In this document: positions 38,900 to 47,163 of the stretch, one piece after another
Layout of the letters: each line of letters starts with the position of its first letter
How positions within the stretch are numbered: position 1 is the stretch's first letter
From: Zea mays
Lineage: Eukaryota > Streptophyta > Magnoliopsida > Poales > Poaceae
DNA: 64,000 nucleotides
Direction: 5' to 3'
NCBI RefSeq assembly: GCF_902167145.1
Contig: NW_023366868.1
Span: 1-64,000 of the forward strand
Position numbers and translations under genes: made by a program
The notes under the pieces: model-generated
Database searches by the model: none
Seen by the model: only the letters and a program-made list of their open reading frames with translations
Told to the model about the DNA's origin: nothing

Positions 38900-39209
38900 C
38901 GTCGCGCTCTTCGCCGCGCGACGGATTTGTCTAAATTCAGATTCTATCTTGTGTTGCGTCGTGCACTTCGTCGCGCGACGATCCATTTTTGTTTCAGGTT
39001 GTTTAAGGTGTAACGCCGCGTGTGTATTCACGCGACGTTCCACTTTGGACTCAGTTTAGTCGACGTATGCCGTTGTGCGCTTCGTCGCGCGACGTTTAAC
39101 GTCTCCTCGTAACTAAGGTGAAGTGTCTCGTTGCGTGCTCGGTCGCGCGACGAGTCGTTAACTTCTTAATTTGTTTTAGAGAGCTTTGTCGCGCGTTTCG
39201 CCGCGCGAC
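38900..39209 (+). repeat. Row of six hairpin-forming repeats in 5' LTR
   Basis: Six short inverted repeats are spaced roughly 55-65 bp apart. Their stem pairs are 38900-38907/38916-38923, 38957-38964/38973-38980, 39014-39022/39029-39037, about 39071-39078/39087-39094, about 39129-39135/39146-39152 and 39188-39195/39202-39209. The stem consensus is CGTCGCGC/GCGCGACG, with some G-U-compatible changes. The AT-rich sequence between stems is not conserved. All six recur in the 3' LTR. The function is unknown. Confidence 0.75.
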
Positions 39210-39454
39210 CATCTTTTTATTTATCTCCACCTGCTTATAATAATTAGACATGAAACATGACTTTACTTTACGCTAAACATAGTGTCTACATTAAATTTCC
39301 GTCCATTAAGCGAGTGGTTAATTTATAATCATGTAACGTTATCGTTTCTCGACTGTCTTTTCCTCTTTCTCTCTTAACCGTACTCGCGAGCCTGCGTGGA
39401 ACGTCTGTTTACTTATTGCATTCTATTGTATGGTGTTCTGTTCTTTTGTATTAA

Positions 39455-40626
39455 ATGTGTGGATGTGTGTATGTTTGCGCTCGTATAGAGAACGATCCGG
39501 TTGACGAGCCCGAGGAACCCGCAGGAGAAGCCCCTGAGCAGCAGTCGTTTGGTGGAGGCAAGTGTCCCTTGACCTATCTATGTCCTATTCATTATTTAAT
39601 TCACCTCCCGCTTCACACATTTATGCCTAAGGATTGACTAGCTTTTGTTATCCATGTCCTTGTTCACCTATTCGGGTTGGATTATTACTGTTTAGCTTTT
39701 GCTATTGCTCAAACTCTAATCAATGAACATGATGAGATTATCTATGATACGCTGTTTTCCCTTCTTATGATGATGTTATACTTGTGGTCATCAAGGGGGC
39801 TCGAGCGGTTTCTCGAGTGCCTCTCCGTAAGGACCTGTTCTATGGATGACCGCCCGGGAAAACAGTGCAACCATGAGGGTGGAATGGGGTGCCCTTAGCT
39901 GAATAATTAGAGGATCCGGGGTGTAGTTCACTTAGCCGTCGTGCCGTCAATGGGGCTCGGTGTATGCGGCTCGCTCTGCCAAGTTTGGGTTCGCCCCTTG
40001 GGGAGGAGTGCGGTGCATTTAGGAAACCTAACGGGTGGCTACAGTCCCGGGGAATTTTTGTAAAGGCTACGTAGTGATGCCCTGCTGGGTCACCTTGGTA
40101 GTTATCAATGGAGAGTCATGATCTCCGGGCAGAATGGGAATCACGGCTTGTGGGTAAAGTGCACAACCTCTGCAGAGTGTTTGAAAAACTGATATATCAG
40201 CCGTGCTCACGGTTATGAGCGGCCAAGGGAGCTCCAATGATTAGTGGTACTTGATCAGAGATACTTTGGTACAGGTGGTTATGAGATTGATGGTTTTGGT
40301 TATGATTATGATGCTGGTAAGTGGTACTCTTTCCGTTTGGAAAGGAGTACGTTTGGGTTAATAACTTGGGTTAATGCTAAAACTTGGCTTTCTACTAGTA
40401 AGTAATAATCTGACCAACTAAAAGCAACTGCTTGACTTATCCCCACATAAAGCTAGTCCACTACAGCCAAACAAGATGCTTGCTGAGTATGTTGATGTGT
40501 ACTCACCCTTGCTCTACACACCAAACCCCCCCATCCCCAGGTTGTCAGCATTGCAACCACTGCTCAGGCGAAGATGAAGCTGTGGAAGGAGACTTCCAGG
40601 AGTTCCAAGATTACGACGAGTTCTAG
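39455..40626 (+). CDS. Possible spliced small acidic protein encoded in 5' LTR
   Basis: Two open segments, 39455-39557 and 40541-40626, can be joined in frame by a GC-AG intron. The donor is GAG|GCAAGT at 39557/39558, a perfect match to the GC-donor consensus, and the acceptor is CCATCCCCAG at 40540. The joined product would be about 62 residues. It is rich in Glu, Asp and Pro in exon 1, has Cys residues in CQHCNHC, and ends in an acidic and aromatic tail (EFQDYDEF). The start at 39455 is a guess; an acceptor-like TATAG at 39488 could instead join an upstream exon. The 3' LTR copy is broken by a stop. No function is recognised and there is no direct evidence of splicing. Confidence 0.35.
39558..40540 (+). 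other. LTR region between the putative small exons (intron-like or noncoding)
   Basis: This is 983 bp of moderate GC content with no convincing gene. It would be the intron of the small acidic frame, from GCAAGT to CCCCAG. It contains a short hairpin, TGAGTA/TACTCA, at 40484-40489 and 40500-40505 with a 10-nt loop, just upstream of CACCCTTGC. The short frame at 39677-39898 has no recognisable features. Confidence 0.4.
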
Positions 40627-40882
40627 GTGTGGGTTAGCAGCAACCCCCAGTCGGCTGCCTGTGAAGGCCGCGATTATCTACGTTTCTTTTCCGCACTTTG
40701 ATTTATTGTAAGAACTATATGGACGTCTCAGACGTATAATGTAATCGACTATTTCCCTTATTAATACTATTTTGAGCACTGTGTGATGATGTCCATGTTA
40801 TGTAACTGCTGTGTACGTGAATAACTGATCCTGGCACGTACATGGTTCGCATTCGGTTTGCCTTCTAAAACCGGGTGTGACA

Positions 40883-41142
40883 TAAGTGGTATCAAAGCCG
40901 TGCTGACTGTAGGACCGCTAACCTAGAGTAGAATGGTCGTTCTAAGGACTATAGACCTCTGTCTCTGCCTTGACTTTGATATCCCTTCAAAAGTTGGTCA
41001 TACCGACCAAACCTATGTTCTACTATATATTATACCTTGCTGAAAATCATGTTTTATTCTAATCCTTCATTTACTTATGATTCATTATTTGCTGGTCATA
41101 TTAATTCTGTTCTCACCCTTTTGCTTGCGATGTCTTTTGTAG
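40883..41142 (+). other. Leader between 5' LTR and first ORF
   Basis: This 260-bp untranslated leader holds the primer binding site. A hairpin follows, with stem TTGGTC/GACCAA at 40994-40999 and 41005-41010 and loop ATACC. The rest is AT-rich and ends TCTTTTGTAG directly against the ATG at 41143, which resembles a 3' splice site. The hairpin could act in RNA dimerisation or packaging, but that is speculation. Confidence 0.6.
40887..40899 (+). promoter_or_regulatory. Primer binding site (initiator Met-tRNA type)
   Basis: TGGTATCAAAGCC starts 4 bp after the end of the 5' LTR. It matches the complement of the plant initiator methionine tRNA 3' end (TGGTATCAGAGCC, from memory) with one difference. 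This is the usual primer for gypsy elements and fixes the LTR boundary and the element's orientation. Confidence 0.9.
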
Positions 41143-42156
41143 ATGGCTCGACTTAGTCACACTGCACGAAAGTCAGTCATCCCCTTCTTACCCTCCCGCC
41201 TTGCTGAGCATCCGCTTCGCCGTCCCGTGGCCGGACAGTCCAGCCACTTGGAGAGACTACACCACCGCCTGCGTGAGGAGCAGGAGCGTCGACGACAGGA
41301 GCAGCAGAGCTCTTCCTTCTCGCTCCACCAGGAGATAGAGTCTGTGAGGAGCTGCTCCCCTGTGCTTCCTCTGGAGCCGCCCCCTGCACCACCACTAGGC
41401 GCCCCAGCTTCTGGAGTAGCTGCTGGAGGAGACCTAGACGACGGAGGTGGCGACGACAGCTCGAGCCACGACACCGACTTCTCTGCTAACCCTGAGCCGG
41501 AAGGATGGGTTGCTCGACCCATCACTCGCGACGCTGCTCGCGGGTGTCACTTCCACGATGCGCTCGACACCCTGCTACGTCGGGCATTTAACCGGCATAC
41601 TTGGTCCGTCGAGTATCGCTGTGTGGTCTACCAGCACAGTCGCGGGGTCTACCCGGACCGCTGGGAGGCAACTTGCTTGGTGCGCTGCCCGGAGAACAGT
41701 CTCCAGGGTGCGGAGGCCTGCTCAGAGCACTATTCTATCTCTGAGCGGGACTCAGCTGAGGCAGCCATGCAAGATGCTGCACGGCGTGCGCTTTCGCACT
41801 ACTGCTCGGTTTTCGGTGGGGCAGCTGACGGTCTTGACCTGAAGTATTACCCCCGCCGTCCATCTGGCAGCACAGGAGGCGTGATTGTCTCACCTGTCGG
41901 TGAGGGCAATCCTAGGTTGAGCAGCACAGTCAACCTAGCCGCCGTGCTAAACACGGAGCTGGACCATGCATTAGATGAGCTGAGTAGGGCTCGTGCTGAG
42001 ATCGCCCTGCTGCGGGCTGAGCGTGCGGAACGTCGTCACCTGGACGGTGGTTCCCCCGCTCCCGTTGGGACTCAGCACCCGTACCGCTCACCTCGGCGTG
42101 GACACCAGTCTTATGGCAATCCTGCCTGCAAGACCAAGATAACTCTAGAACCATAG
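41143..42156 (+). CDS. Accessory ORF upstream of gag, unknown function (337 aa)
   Basis: This intact 337-residue frame precedes gag in the same strand and is separated from it by about 400 bp. Residues 34-56 are Arg/Glu/Gln-rich and helical. Residues 76-120 are low-complexity Pro/Gly/Asp/Ser. Residues about 150-222 form a compact region ending in SAEAAMQDAARRALSHY, which resembles the last helix of a double-stranded-RNA-binding fold. Residues 268-300 have a heptad-like coiled coil (ELDHALDELSRARAEIALL). I recall similar uncharacterised proteins in many grass gypsy elements. It is not gag, as it has no zinc knuckle or capsid motif. The dsRNA-binding idea rests on weak motif resemblance. The open frame over 1 kb, despite age and methylation, suggests it was recently functional. 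Confidence 0.75.
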   Translation: MARLSHTARKSVIPFLPSRLAEHPLRRPVAGQSSHLERLHHRLREEQERRRQEQQSSSFSLHQEIESVRSCSPVLPLEPPPAPPLGAPASGVAAGGDLDDGGGDDSSSHDTDFSANPEPEGWVARPITRDAARGCHFHDALDTLLRRAFNRHTWSVEYRCVVYQHSRGVYPDRWEATCLVRCPENSLQGAEACSEHYSISERDSAEAAMQDAARRALSHYCSVFGGAADGLDLKYYPRRPSGSTGGVIVSPVGEGNPRLSSTVNLAAVLNTELDHALDELSRARAEIALLRAERAERRHLDGGSPAPVGTQHPYRSPRRGHQSYGNPACKTKITLEP

Positions 42157-42561
42157 CTCGTTAGAGTTGGATCTTGTAATTAATACGAAATGTATACATA
42201 GAAGCTTCAGTCTTAGCATTAGTCTCAGTCTTAGTTAGTTTTAGTTAGACAGGGTAGTTTGCTATATCCTGTGCATCTATGTTTGTCATGACGAATTATG
42301 GTTGATTTGGATCTTTGTAATGATTGTCACCAGAGTGTGGGTACCCCCTGCATTTTGGTTTATCTGTTATGTTAATGGAGTTAGTTATATAGTTGGGAAA
42401 CCCCTTTTATTCCACTTTCCTTTCTATCTGAGAAGCTGTGTGGTCTGTGTTGGAGATCAGTGAAGATGCTCATCTGTTCAGTGCTGTTGAGGAATTCTAT
42501 TCTCTTTCCTTATGCTGCAAGATTTGCCAGATCAGTTTTGATGTGTGGCTGCATTTTGCAG
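42157..42561 (+). other. Linker between accessory ORF and gag
   Basis: 405 bp without a recognisable gene. It is T-rich and ends GCATTTTGCAG immediately before the ATG at 42562, again like a 3' splice acceptor. It may be an intron or leader that lets gag be expressed from a spliced RNA; that is inference only. Confidence 0.5.
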
Positions 42562-42741
42562 ATGTCAGAGAACAGGCGTAGAGGAGGAAGGCGTGCTCAG
42601 CAGGAGCGAGCCGCTCAACAGGAGGAGGTGCCCCAGCAGCAGCACCTGCCGCCCCCGCCCCCGATGTCCATCGAGCAGATGTTTCTGATGCAGACTCAGG
42701 CAGTTCAAGCCATCGTTCAGACTTTGGCCGCCATTCAGTAG
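42562..42741 (+). pseudogene. gag: N-terminal gag segment cut off by a premature TAG
   Basis: The likely original start of gag-pol is the ATG at 42562, followed by a basic, Gln-rich leader (MSENRRRGGRRAQQER), a Pro run and a short hydrophobic helix. The frame stops at codon 60 (TAG, 42739-42741). The stop lies at the start of a CAG/CAA glutamine run, and the same frame continues without shift into the main polyprotein at 42781. A CAG to TAG change is the simplest explanation. Translation of the rest would need re-initiation at 42781 or readthrough. Confidence 0.75.
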
Positions 42742-42780
42742 CAGCAGCAGCAACAGCAGCAGGCCCCACCTCAGCCTCAG

Positions 42781-45700
42781 ATGCCTCAGATGCCCAGAGA
42801 CAAGCGTGCTGAATTCATGAGAGGTCATCCACCAACGTTCGCTCATTCTTCTGACCCCATGGATGCTGAAGATTGGCTGCGCACTGTGGAGCGGGAGTTG
42901 CATACCGCTCAGTGCGATGACAGGGAGAAAGTCCTGTATGGTCCCCGTCTGTTGAGAGGAGCAGCCCAGTCATGGTGGGAGTCTTACCTCGCCACCCATG
43001 CTCATCCTGACGCCATCACTTGGGAAGAGTTTAGAGGTAGCTTTCGTCAGTACCATGTTCCTGCAGGTCTGATGACAGTGAAGAAGGAGGAGTTCCTGGC
43101 CCTCAAGCAAGGGCCATTGTCTGTCAGTGAGTACCGGGACAAGTTTCTGCAATTGTCTCGCTATGCTCCTGAAGATGTTAACACTGACGCCAAGCGGCAG
43201 TACCGTTTCCTGAGAGGCTTGGTTGACCCTCTGCAGTATCAGCTGATGAATCACACATTTCCGACATTCCAGCACCTGATTGACAGAGCAATCATGACGG
43301 AGAGAAAGCGCAAGGAGATGGAAGATCGTAAGCGCAAGATCAGTGGACCCCAGCCTGGAAGCAGCAGTCGTCCTCGTTTCTCAGGCAATCAGCCTCAGCA
43401 GTTCAGGCAGAACCAGCGTCCACCTCAGCAGCATCAGCAGTTTCAAAGACAGTATCCTCAGCATCAGTACCAGAACCGTCAGAGCCATCAGTCAGGAGGT
43501 CAGTTTCAAAGGCAGAATCAGCAGGCACCTCATCTTCCTGCCCCAGCAAATCAGCAGAACAATCAGGCAGCACCAGCTCAAGTTGGAAACAGAGCGTGTT
43601 TCCACTGTGGAGAGCAAGGCCACTGGGTGATGCAATGTCCGAAGAAGGCAGCCCAGCAGCAGTCAGGCCCCAATGCCCCAGCAAAGCAGAATGTGCCTCA
43701 GCCTCGAGCAGGCAATCGCTCTCAGCCGCGCTATAATCATGGAAGGTTGAACCACTTGGAAGCTGAAGCAGTTCAGGAGACCCCCGGCATGATAGTAGGT
43801 ATGTTCCCAGTCGACTCCCATATTGCAGAAGTGTTATTTGATACTGGAGCAACACATTCTTTCATTACTGCATCATGGGTAGAAGCACATAATCTTCCAA
43901 TTACTACCATGTCAACCCCCATTCAAATTGACTCAGCCGGTGGTAGAATTCGAGCCGATAGCATTTGTTTGAATATAAGTGTGGAAATAAGGGGGATAGC
44001 GTTTCCCGCCAACCTTATAGTAATGGGTACTCAGGGAATAGATGTCATCCTAGGGATGAATTGGCTAGATAAGTATCAGGCAGTTATCAGTTGTGATAAA
44101 AGGACCATCAAGTTGGTGTCCCCACTAGGAGAGGAAGTGGTGACCGAGTTAGTCCCGCCTGAGCCAAAGAAAGGAAGTTGTTATCGGATAGCTGTTGATA
44201 GCAGTGGAGCAGACCCAATTGAGAGTATCAAGGTTGTGTCTGAGTTCCCGGATGTGTTTCCAAAGGACTTACCGGGTATGCCACCAGAGCGGAAAGTTGA
44301 GTTTGCTATAGAGCTTCTTCCTGGAACCGCCCCTATCTTCAAGAGAGCTTACAGAATATCTGGACCAGAGTTGGATGAGCTTAAGAAGCAAATTGATGAG
44401 TTGTCAGAGAAAGGTTACATCCGGCCAAGCACCTCGCCTTGGGCCGCCCCTGTCCTATTTGTGGAGAAGAAAGATGGCACCAAGAGGATGTGTATTGATT
44501 ATTATCGAGCTTTGAATGAGGTCACGATCAAGAACAAGTATCCCTTGCCCAGAATAGAAGATCTGTTCGACCAGTTGAGAGGATCCAGTGTGTTCTCCAA
44601 GATTGATCTGAGGTCAGGTTATCATCAGCTCAGGATCCGACCTTCGGACATTCCGAAGACGGCATTCATTTCCAAATATGGTTTGTATGAGTTCACTGTG
44701 ATGTCTTTTGGTTTGACCAATGCGCCAGCATTCTTCATGAACTTGATGAACAGTGTATTCATGGACTACCTTGATAAGTTTGTGGTGGTATTCATTGATG
44801 ACATTCTGGTTTATTCTCAAAGCGAAGAAGAGCACACAGATCATTTGAGGATGGTATTGCAGAAATTGCGAGAGCACCAGTTGTATGCAAAGTTGAGCAA
44901 GTGTGAGTTCTGGATCAGTGAAGTCCTGTTCTTGGGTCACATAATCAACAAGGAAGGATTGGCTGTGGATCCGAAGAAAGTGGCAGACATTTTGAACTGG
45001 AAAGCGCCAACAGATGCTAGAGGAATCAAGAGTTTCATTGGAATGGCCGGATATTATCGGCGATTCATTGAAGGGTTTTCGAAGATTGCGAAACCAATGA
45101 CAGCGTTGCTAGGCAACAAAGTTGAGTTCAAGTGGACCCAGAAATGCCAAGAGGCCTTTGAAGCGCTGAAAGAGAAGCTGACTACAGCGCCTGTCCTAGT
45201 CTTGCCTGATGTGCACAAGCCCTTCTCGGTGTATTGCGATGCTTGTTACACAGGTTTGGGATGTGTGTTGATGCAAGAGGGAAGAGTTGTGGCTTACTCG
45301 TCCCGACAGTTGAAGGTTCATGAGAAAAATTACCCAATCCATGATCTAGTGTTGGCAGCAGTGGTTCATGCGCTGAAGTCATGGAGGCACTATTTGTATG
45401 GACAGAAATGCGATGTTTACACAGATCACAAGAGTCTGAAGTACATATTCACTCAGTCAGAGTTGAGCATGAGGCAACGAAGATGGTTAGAGTTGATCAA
45501 AGATTATGAGTTGGAGATTCATTACCATCCAGGCAAAGCAAACGTAGTGGCAGATGCTTTGAGCAGAAAGAGTCAAGTCAATCTGATGGTCGCTCGTCCG
45601 ATGCCTTATGAGTTGGCCAAGGAGTTCGACAGGTTGAGTCTCGGATTTCTGAATAATTCGCGAGGAGTTACAGTTGAGTTGGAACCTACCTTGGAGCGCG

Positions 45701-47127
45701 AAATCAAAGAAGCGCAGAAGAATGATGAGAAAATCAGTGAGATCCGGCGACTGATCCTAGATAGCAAAGGCAAATATTTTCGAGAAGATGCAGAAGGCGT
45801 GATATGGTTCAAAGACCGCTTGTGTGTTCCCAATGTCCAGTCCATTCGGGAGTTGATTCTTAAGGAAGCTCATGAGACAGCTTATTCGATTCACCCTGGC
45901 AGTGAGAAGATGTATCAGGATCTGTGGAAGAAATTCTGGTGGTACGGAATGAAGAGGGAAATCGCAGAGCATGTGGCTATGTGCGATAGTTGCCGAAGAA
46001 TTAAGGCAGAGCACCAGAGACCTGCTGGATTGTTGCAACCGTTGCAGATCCCTCAGTGGAAATGGGATGAAATTGGTATGGATTTCATAGTCGGATTGCC
46101 TCGCACTCGAGCTGGCTACGATTCCATCTGGGTAGTAGTGGACCGCTTGACCAAGTCAGCCCACTTCATACCTGTCAAGACCAACTACAGCAGTGCAGTA
46201 TTGGCAGAATTGTATATGTCTCGGATCGTTTGTCTTCATGGTGTGCCAAAGAAGATAGTGTCTGATAGAGGAACGCAGTTCACCTCTCATTTCTGGCAGC
46301 AGTTGCATGAAGCTTTGGGCACGCATCTGAATTTCAGTTCAGCTTATCATCCGCAGACAGATGGCCAGACCGAAAGGACCAATCAAATTCTTGAAGATAT
46401 GTTGAGAGCCTGTGCGTTGCAAGATCAGTCCGGATGGGATAAGAGATTGCCTTATGCAGAGTTTTCCTATAACAACAGTTACCAGGCCAGTTTGAAGATG
46501 TCACCATTTCAGGCGCTCTATGGAAGGAGTTGTAGAACTCCATTGCAATGGGATCAGCCTGGAGAAAAGCAAGTGTTTGGGCCAGACATTTTGCTTGAAG
46601 CCGAAGAGAACATCAAGATGGTTCGAGAGAATCTGAAGATAGCGCAATCGAGGCAGCGAAGCTATGCAGACACAAGAAGAAGAGAGCTGAGTTTCGAAGT
46701 CGGAGACTTTGTCTATCTGAAAGTGTCACCGATCAGAGGAGTCAGAAGATTCGGAGTGAAAGGCAAGCTAGCACCCCGCTACATTGGTCCGTATCAGATT
46801 CTTGCAAGACGTGGAGAAGTGGCCTATCAGCTCAGTTTGCCCGAGAATTTGTCTGCTGTGCATGATGTCTTTCATGTGTCTCAGTTGAAGAAGTGCTTGC
46901 GTGTACCAGAAGAGCAGTTGCCAGTTGAAGGTCTTGAAGTCCAGGAGGACTTGACCTACGTTGAGAAGCCAGTGCAAATCCTTGAGGTTGCAGACCGAGT
47001 CACCCGAAGGAAGACCATCAGAATGTGCAAAGTCAAATGGGATCATCACTCTGAGGAAGAAGCAACCTGGGAGCGTGAAGATGATCTGATGGCTAAATAC
47101 CCTGAGCTCTTTGCTAGCCAACCCTGA
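42781..47127 (+). CDS. gag-pol: Gag-pol polyprotein, chromovirus type (1448 aa open part)
   Basis: This single frame encodes in order: gag core (about residues 10-190), a Gln-rich linker, a CCHC zinc knuckle (273-286), protease with DTGA (Asp354), reverse transcriptase (Asp609, and FIDD with Asp673/Asp674), RNase H, and integrase. The integrase has an HHCC finger (His1031, His1038, Cys1068, Cys1071), catalytic Asp1101, Asp1162 and Glu1198, and a GPY/F module (GPY at 1336-1338). A C-terminal chromodomain follows (about 1395-1444). The polyprotein is processed to make virus-like particles, copy RNA into DNA and integrate it. Oddities are Val857 at the position of the RNase H catalytic Glu, and DYYRALN in RT where the family has DYRALN. 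The 59 residues before 42741 belong to the same frame but are separated by a stop. A polypurine tract and the 3' LTR follow directly. Confidence 0.93.
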   Translation: MPQMPRDKRAEFMRGHPPTFAHSSDPMDAEDWLRTVERELHTAQCDDREKVLYGPRLLRGAAQSWWESYLATHAHPDAITWEEFRGSFRQYHVPAGLMTVKKEEFLALKQGPLSVSEYRDKFLQLSRYAPEDVNTDAKRQYRFLRGLVDPLQYQLMNHTFPTFQHLIDRAIMTERKRKEMEDRKRKISGPQPGSSSRPRFSGNQPQQFRQNQRPPQQHQQFQRQYPQHQYQNRQSHQSGGQFQRQNQQAPHLPAPANQQNNQAAPAQVGNRACFHCGEQGHWVMQCPKKAAQQQSGPNAPAKQNVPQPRAGNRSQPRYNHGRLNHLEAEAVQETPGMIVGMFPVDSHIAEVLFDTGATHSFITASWVEAHNLPITTMSTPIQIDSAGGRIRADSICLNISVEIRGIAFPANLIVMGTQGIDVILGMNWLDKYQAVISCDKRTIKLVSPLGEEVVTELVPPEPKKGSCYRIAVDSSGADPIESIKVVSEFPDVFPKDLPGMPPERKVEFAIELLPGTAPIFKRAYRISGPELDELKKQIDELSEKGYIRPSTSPWAAPVLFVEKKDGTKRMCIDYYRALNEVTIKNKYPLPRIEDLFDQLRGSSVFSKIDLRSGYHQLRIRPSDIPKTAFISKYGLYEFTVMSFGLTNAPAFFMNLMNSVFMDYLDKFVVVFIDDILVYSQSEEEHTDHLRMVLQKLREHQLYAKLSKCEFWISEVLFLGHIINKEGLAVDPKKVADILNWKAPTDARGIKSFIGMAGYYRRFIEGFSKIAKPMTALLGNKVEFKWTQKCQEAFEALKEKLTTAPVLVLPDVHKPFSVYCDACYTGLGCVLMQEGRVVAYSSRQLKVHEKNYPIHDLVLAAVVHALKSWRHYLYGQKCDVYTDHKSLKYIFTQSELSMRQRRWLELIKDYELEIHYHPGKANVVADALSRKSQVNLMVARPMPYELAKEFDRLSLGFLNNSRGVTVELEPTLEREIKEAQKNDEKISEIRRLILDSKGKYFREDAEGVIWFKDRLCVPNVQSIRELILKEAHETAYSIHPGSEKMYQDLWKKFWWYGMKREIAEHVAMCDSCRRIKAEHQRPAGLLQPLQIPQWKWDEIGMDFIVGLPRTRAGYDSIWVVVDRLTKSAHFIPVKTNYSSAVLAELYMSRIVCLHGVPKKIVSDRGTQFTSHFWQQLHEALGTHLNFSSAYHPQTDGQTERTNQILEDMLRACALQDQSGWDKRLPYAEFSYNNSYQASLKMSPFQALYGRSCRTPLQWDQPGEKQVFGPDILLEAEENIKMVRENLKIAQSRQRSYADTRRRELSFEVGDFVYLKVSPIRGVRRFGVKGKLAPRYIGPYQILARRGEVAYQLSLPENLSAVHDVFHVSQLKKCLRVPEEQLPVEGLEVQEDLTYVEKPVQILEVADRVTRRKTIRMCKVKWDHHSEEEATWEREDDLMAKYPELFASQP
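42808..43350 (+). other. Gag capsid-like domain
   Basis: This is the retrotransposon gag family core, including the region around [13 protein letters not shown] and the typical FRQYHVP and [17 protein letters not shown] segments. It forms the particle shell. A basic region ([11 protein letters not shown]) and a long Gln-rich linker follow it. Confidence 0.88.
43597..43638 (+). other. CCHC zinc knuckle of nucleocapsid
   Basis: [14 protein letters not shown] fits C-x2-C-x4-H-x4-C exactly. It binds element RNA during packaging. Confidence 0.93.
43789..44121 (+). other. Aspartic protease domain
   Basis: The active-site motif [11 protein letters not shown] (Asp354) and the later hydrophobic-GMNWL segment are both present, as expected of retropepsin-like proteases of gypsy elements. 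No damage was seen. Confidence 0.9.
44296..44970 (+). other. Reverse transcriptase domain
   Basis: The catalytic aspartates Asp609 ([10 protein letters not shown]), Asp673 and Asp674 (VFIDDILVY) are intact. The motif [12 protein letters not shown] is canonical. In the fingers the sequence reads [11 protein letters not shown] with one extra Tyr codon (TAT TAT at 44500-44505) compared with the usual DYRALN of this family. Confidence 0.92.
45220..45570 (+). other. RNase H domain with substituted catalytic Glu
   Basis: Asp820 (YCDACYTG), Asp882 (YTDHKSL) and Asp925 (VADALSRK) are present. The Glu of the usual [12 protein letters not shown] motif is Val857 here (GTG, 45349-45351). This Glu is part of the metal-binding catalytic set, so the copy probably lacks RNase H activity. 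The family CDAS motif is also CDAC here. Confidence 0.85.
45871..46900 (+). other. Integrase with HHCC finger, DDE core and GPY/F module
   Basis: The HHCC zinc finger (H-x6-H-x29-C-x2-C) is intact. The DDE residues are Asp1101 (GMDFIVGLP), Asp1162 (VSDRGTQF) and Glu1198 ([11 protein letters not shown]), with D-x35-E spacing. The GPY/F module (RYIGPYQIL) follows. No inactivating change was seen. Confidence 0.9.
46963..47112 (+). other. C-terminal chromodomain
   Basis: About 50 residues run from [12 protein letters not shown] through [15 protein letters not shown] to PELF, the chromodomain pattern of plant chromoviruses. These domains are thought to guide integration to heterochromatin by reading histone marks. 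The location inside a knob is consistent with that. Confidence 0.85.
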
Positions 47128-47149
47128 ATCTCGAGGGCGAGATTCTTTT

Positions 47150-47161
47150 AAGGGGGATAGG
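47150..47161 (+). promoter_or_regulatory. Polypurine tract
   Basis: AAGGGGGATAGG lies 2 bp before the 3' LTR and 22 bp after the polyprotein stop. It is the expected plus-strand primer site. Confidence 0.85.
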
Positions 47162-47163
47162 TT

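Larger units (their letters stand above)
37693..40882 (+). repeat. 5' long terminal repeat
   Basis: The LTR begins TGTAACGCCC and ends GGTGTGACA. It contains an AT-moderate start, an extremely GC-rich C-biased centre (about 37980-38875), a row of hairpins (38900-39209), and a 3' half with a possible spliced small reading frame. Compared with the 3' LTR it has a longer CT run near 38075 and a second copy of a roughly 21-bp unit containing GGCCGGTTCAACCG (about 38764-38804). Confidence 0.95.

Noticed and set aside
39677..39898. 73-codon frame in the LTR
   Set aside because: It has no recognisable motif, lies inside the putative intron, and is disrupted by a one-base insertion near the start of the 3' LTR copy.
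43403..43855. 150-codon minus-strand frame and other minus-strand frames inside gag-pol
   Set aside because: They are shadows of the gag-pol codons, with no recognised domain.
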